NCBI GenBank assembly: GCA_006212115.1
Contig: PDUK01000022.1
Location: forward strand, 1 to 42,584
Origin: Thalassolituus sp.
Lineage (GTDB): Bacteria > Pseudomonadota > Gammaproteobacteria > Pseudomonadales > Oceanobacteraceae
Direction of reading: 5' to 3'
DNA: 42,584 bases
A program made the position numbers and the translations under genes. This document shows, piece after piece, positions 41,440 to 42,584 of this stretch; position 1 is the first letter of the stretch, and every line of letters begins with the position of its first letter. A model generated the notes under the pieces. It made no database searches. It saw nothing but the letters and a program-made list of their open reading frames with translations, and was not told the DNA's origin.

Positions 41440-42401
41440 TGAGTCTTGCAGAACAGCTTCAACATGGCGTAGCGGCACTTTCGCGTGGCGACCTACCCAC
41501 TGCTGAGGAGCACTTTCGCAATGCAATTGAGTTAGATCCGGATAATGCCAATGCTCACAACAATCTTGGCTTTACGCTTGCTCAGCAGCAACAATGGCAA
41601 CCGGCCCTCATCCATCTGCGCTCTGCCCTGTCATTAGACCCGGATTCGTCCATGGCGCACTGCAATATCGGACAGGTATTGATTGCTACAGGTGAAACGA
41701 ACGCGGGTATGACGCACATCGAGAGCGCAGTAGAAAAGAACCCTGAGAATGCCATCGCCTGGGACGCACTGGCTCGTTTTAGAGTTCTGGCAGCCGATTT
41801 TACGACCGCCGAGTATGCTGCTCAGAGAGCAATTGGCATTGCGCCTGAAGAAAGTAGTTTTTACGTACGTCTCGGCATCACTCAAGCGGCACAGAAGCGC
41901 TTTAAAGATGCGTTGTCTCAATATCAGAGAGCACTTAACTTAAACCCTACGAACTCTGAGGCCTGGGCTCAAGCTGGCATTACCAGCTTTATGATGAACA
42001 ACATAGGAGACGCAACGGAAGCGCTTCGTCGGGCACTGACCCTGAATCCCGCAGATACAAATGCCAGACGGCATCTGGCGCTGGCGCTACTCACCCAAGG
42101 CGACAAAGACGCGGCTATTGGGCACTTCAGAGCTATTCTCGATCAGACTCCGGACGATCAGGGTGCCATCCTCGAGCTCGCGGTGCTCTATATTTCAGAA
42201 CACCGGAATGTTGAGGCTCGTGAATCACTGAGCAGCCTGTCGTCAACCGCACAGCAGAGCCCACGGTGTCGTTACTATCACGGCCTACTGCTACAACGAG
42301 AAGGTTTAGTTGATGAAGCGGAAGAGGTGTTAGGTGCGTTGTCTCAAGAAAATAATGATTATGCAGAGAAAGCATCCAGGCTAATCAGAACTGTGCACTA
42401 A
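41436..42401 (+). CDS. TPR-repeat protein closing the eCIS operon
   Basis: This 321-residue protein consists almost entirely of about eight tetratricopeptide repeats. Clear units are GDLPTAEEHFRNAIELDPDN, QQQWQPALIHLRSALSLDPD and KRFKDALSQYQRALNLNPTN. It has no signal peptide or membrane segment, so it should be a cytoplasmic protein-protein interaction scaffold. The ATG overlaps the stop of the DUF4157 gene (ATGATGA), implying coupled production. TPR proteins beside toxin or cargo genes can act as chaperones, loading factors or immunity proteins. No catalytic or family-specific motif was seen, so the role is open. Confidence 0.9.
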   Translation: MMSLAEQLQHGVAALSRGDLPTAEEHFRNAIELDPDNANAHNNLGFTLAQQQQWQPALIHLRSALSLDPDSSMAHCNIGQVLIATGETNAGMTHIESAVEKNPENAIAWDALARFRVLAADFTTAEYAAQRAIGIAPEESSFYVRLGITQAAQKRFKDALSQYQRALNLNPTNSEAWAQAGITSFMMNNIGDATEALRRALTLNPADTNARRHLALALLTQGDKDAAIGHFRAILDQTPDDQGAILELAVLYISEHRNVEARESLSSLSSTAQQSPRCRYYHGLLLQREGLVDEAEEVLGALSQENNDYAEKASRLIRTVH

Positions 42402-42489
42402 GTGCGCAGTTCAACCGCGAAAAATCTCAAGGTACAGCTTCGCAGCAGTAAGAAATAAGTAGGTAGGTAAGGTATTAATCGGAAACTTG

Positions 42490-42505
42490 TTTCTCGGACG
42501 AGAAA
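42490..42505 (-). terminator. Possible hairpin downstream of tRNA-Lys
   Basis: TTTCTCG (42490-42496) pairs with CGAGAAA (42499-42505) around a 2-nt core just past the tRNA 3' end. Read on the minus strand it is followed by CAAGTTTCC, without a clean T-run. It could end tRNA-Lys transcription from the minus strand. Confidence 0.35.
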
Positions 42506-42511
42506 GAAAGG

Positions 42512-42584
42512 TGGTGGGTCGTGCTGGATTCGAACCAGCGACCAATTGGTTAAAAGCCAACTGCTCTACCAACTGAGCTAACGA
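42512..42584 (-). tRNA. tRNA-Lys (TTT), 5' end cut by the window edge
   Basis: On the minus strand the sequence has the D arm AGCTC-AGTTGGTA-GAGC, an anticodon loop CTTTTAA (anticodon TTT), a T arm GCTGG-TTCGAAT-CCAGC, and acceptor ACGACCC followed by encoded ACCA ending at 42512. About three bases of the 5' acceptor strand (GGG expected) are outside the window. The 3' end points towards the eCIS operon. Confidence 0.93.

Larger units (their letters stand above)
11989..42401 (+). other. Extracellular contractile injection system (eCIS, Afp/PVC-like) locus
   Basis: Twenty-one co-directional genes fill this 30-kb block. Recognisable parts cover the cap/terminator (DUF4255), sheath, tube, baseplate (gp25, gpJ/gp6, gpI/gp7), hub (gp27), spike (gpV), tube adaptor (Pvc7-like), DUF5908-type protein, AAA+ ATPase and a DUF4157 cargo candidate. 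This set, with no phage capsid, terminase, lysis or T6SS membrane-complex genes, is diagnostic of an eCIS. Many junctions overlap by 1-8 bases, and no internal intrinsic terminator was seen. Genes with no recognised eCIS role are described individually. Confidence 0.93.

Noticed and set aside
11989-42401. Interpretation as a prophage or a type VI secretion system
   Set aside because: No capsid, portal, terminase, integrase or lysis genes, and no TssJLM membrane complex or ClpV; DUF4255, AAA+ ATPase, DUF5908-type and DUF4157 genes are eCIS hallmarks.

Overview
The window comes from a gammaproteobacterial chromosome, probably a marine relative of the Pseudomonas/Oceanospirillales group. This is judged from the gene neighbourhood nadA - bepA-like M48 protease // tusA - perM - dapA - bamC - MBL hydrolase - purC, from the lipoprotein and outer-membrane gene content, and from protein similarity. 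No species can be named from the sequence alone.

Region 1 (1-11,308) is ordinary housekeeping DNA. It holds the 3' part of galU and a tRNA pair with a good sigma70 promoter (a structurally damaged tRNA-Asn overlapping an intact tRNA-Pro). Next come a small zinc-ribbon protein, a Mip/FkpA-type prolyl isomerase lipoprotein, two uncharacterised lipoproteins and a TIGR04219-like outer-membrane barrel. On the minus strand follow the tight dapA-bamC-MBL-purC cluster and tusA-perM, then a plus-strand M48/TPR protease convergent with nadA.

Region 2 (11,309-11,988) has no convincing gene. It carries a perfect 23-bp tandem duplication next to the likely nadA promoter, and a candidate promoter for the locus downstream.

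Region 3 (11,989-42,401) is about 30 kb of co-directional, mostly overlapping genes encoding an extracellular contractile injection system (eCIS; Afp/PVC-like, phage-tail-like). The order is: DUF4255/Pvc16-type terminator; a beta-rich unknown; a very large sheath; the tube; a divergent sheath-like protein; a second tube protein; a Pvc7-type tube/baseplate adaptor; a DUF5908-type small protein; a gp27-like hub; a gpV spike; an unknown protein with a C-terminal membrane segment; gp25; baseplate J; a tail-protein-I/gp7-like protein; three consecutive proteins of about 300, 600 and 1200 residues sharing one N-terminal module; an unknown eCIS-associated protein; an AAA+ ATPase; a 1201-residue DUF4157 protein that looks like the cargo/effector; and a TPR protein. 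Stop/start overlaps (ATGA, TGATG, TAATG) at many junctions suggest one polycistronic unit. Tube, sheath, baseplate, spike, cap and ATPase parts are recognisable. A PAAR tip, a classical tail fibre, a LysM domain in the Pvc7-like protein and a classical tape-measure protein were not recognised, so several unknown genes may fill those jobs.

Region 4 (42,402-42,584) holds a partial tRNA-Lys on the minus strand whose 3' end faces the eCIS locus. No integrase, transposase or CRISPR array was seen.

The most interesting features are the membrane-anchored unknown in the middle of the spike/baseplate block, the triplicated N-terminal module, the degenerate second sheath, and the multi-part DUF4157 protein with its heptad of Q-x-K-L-x-R repeats and HNH-like core.
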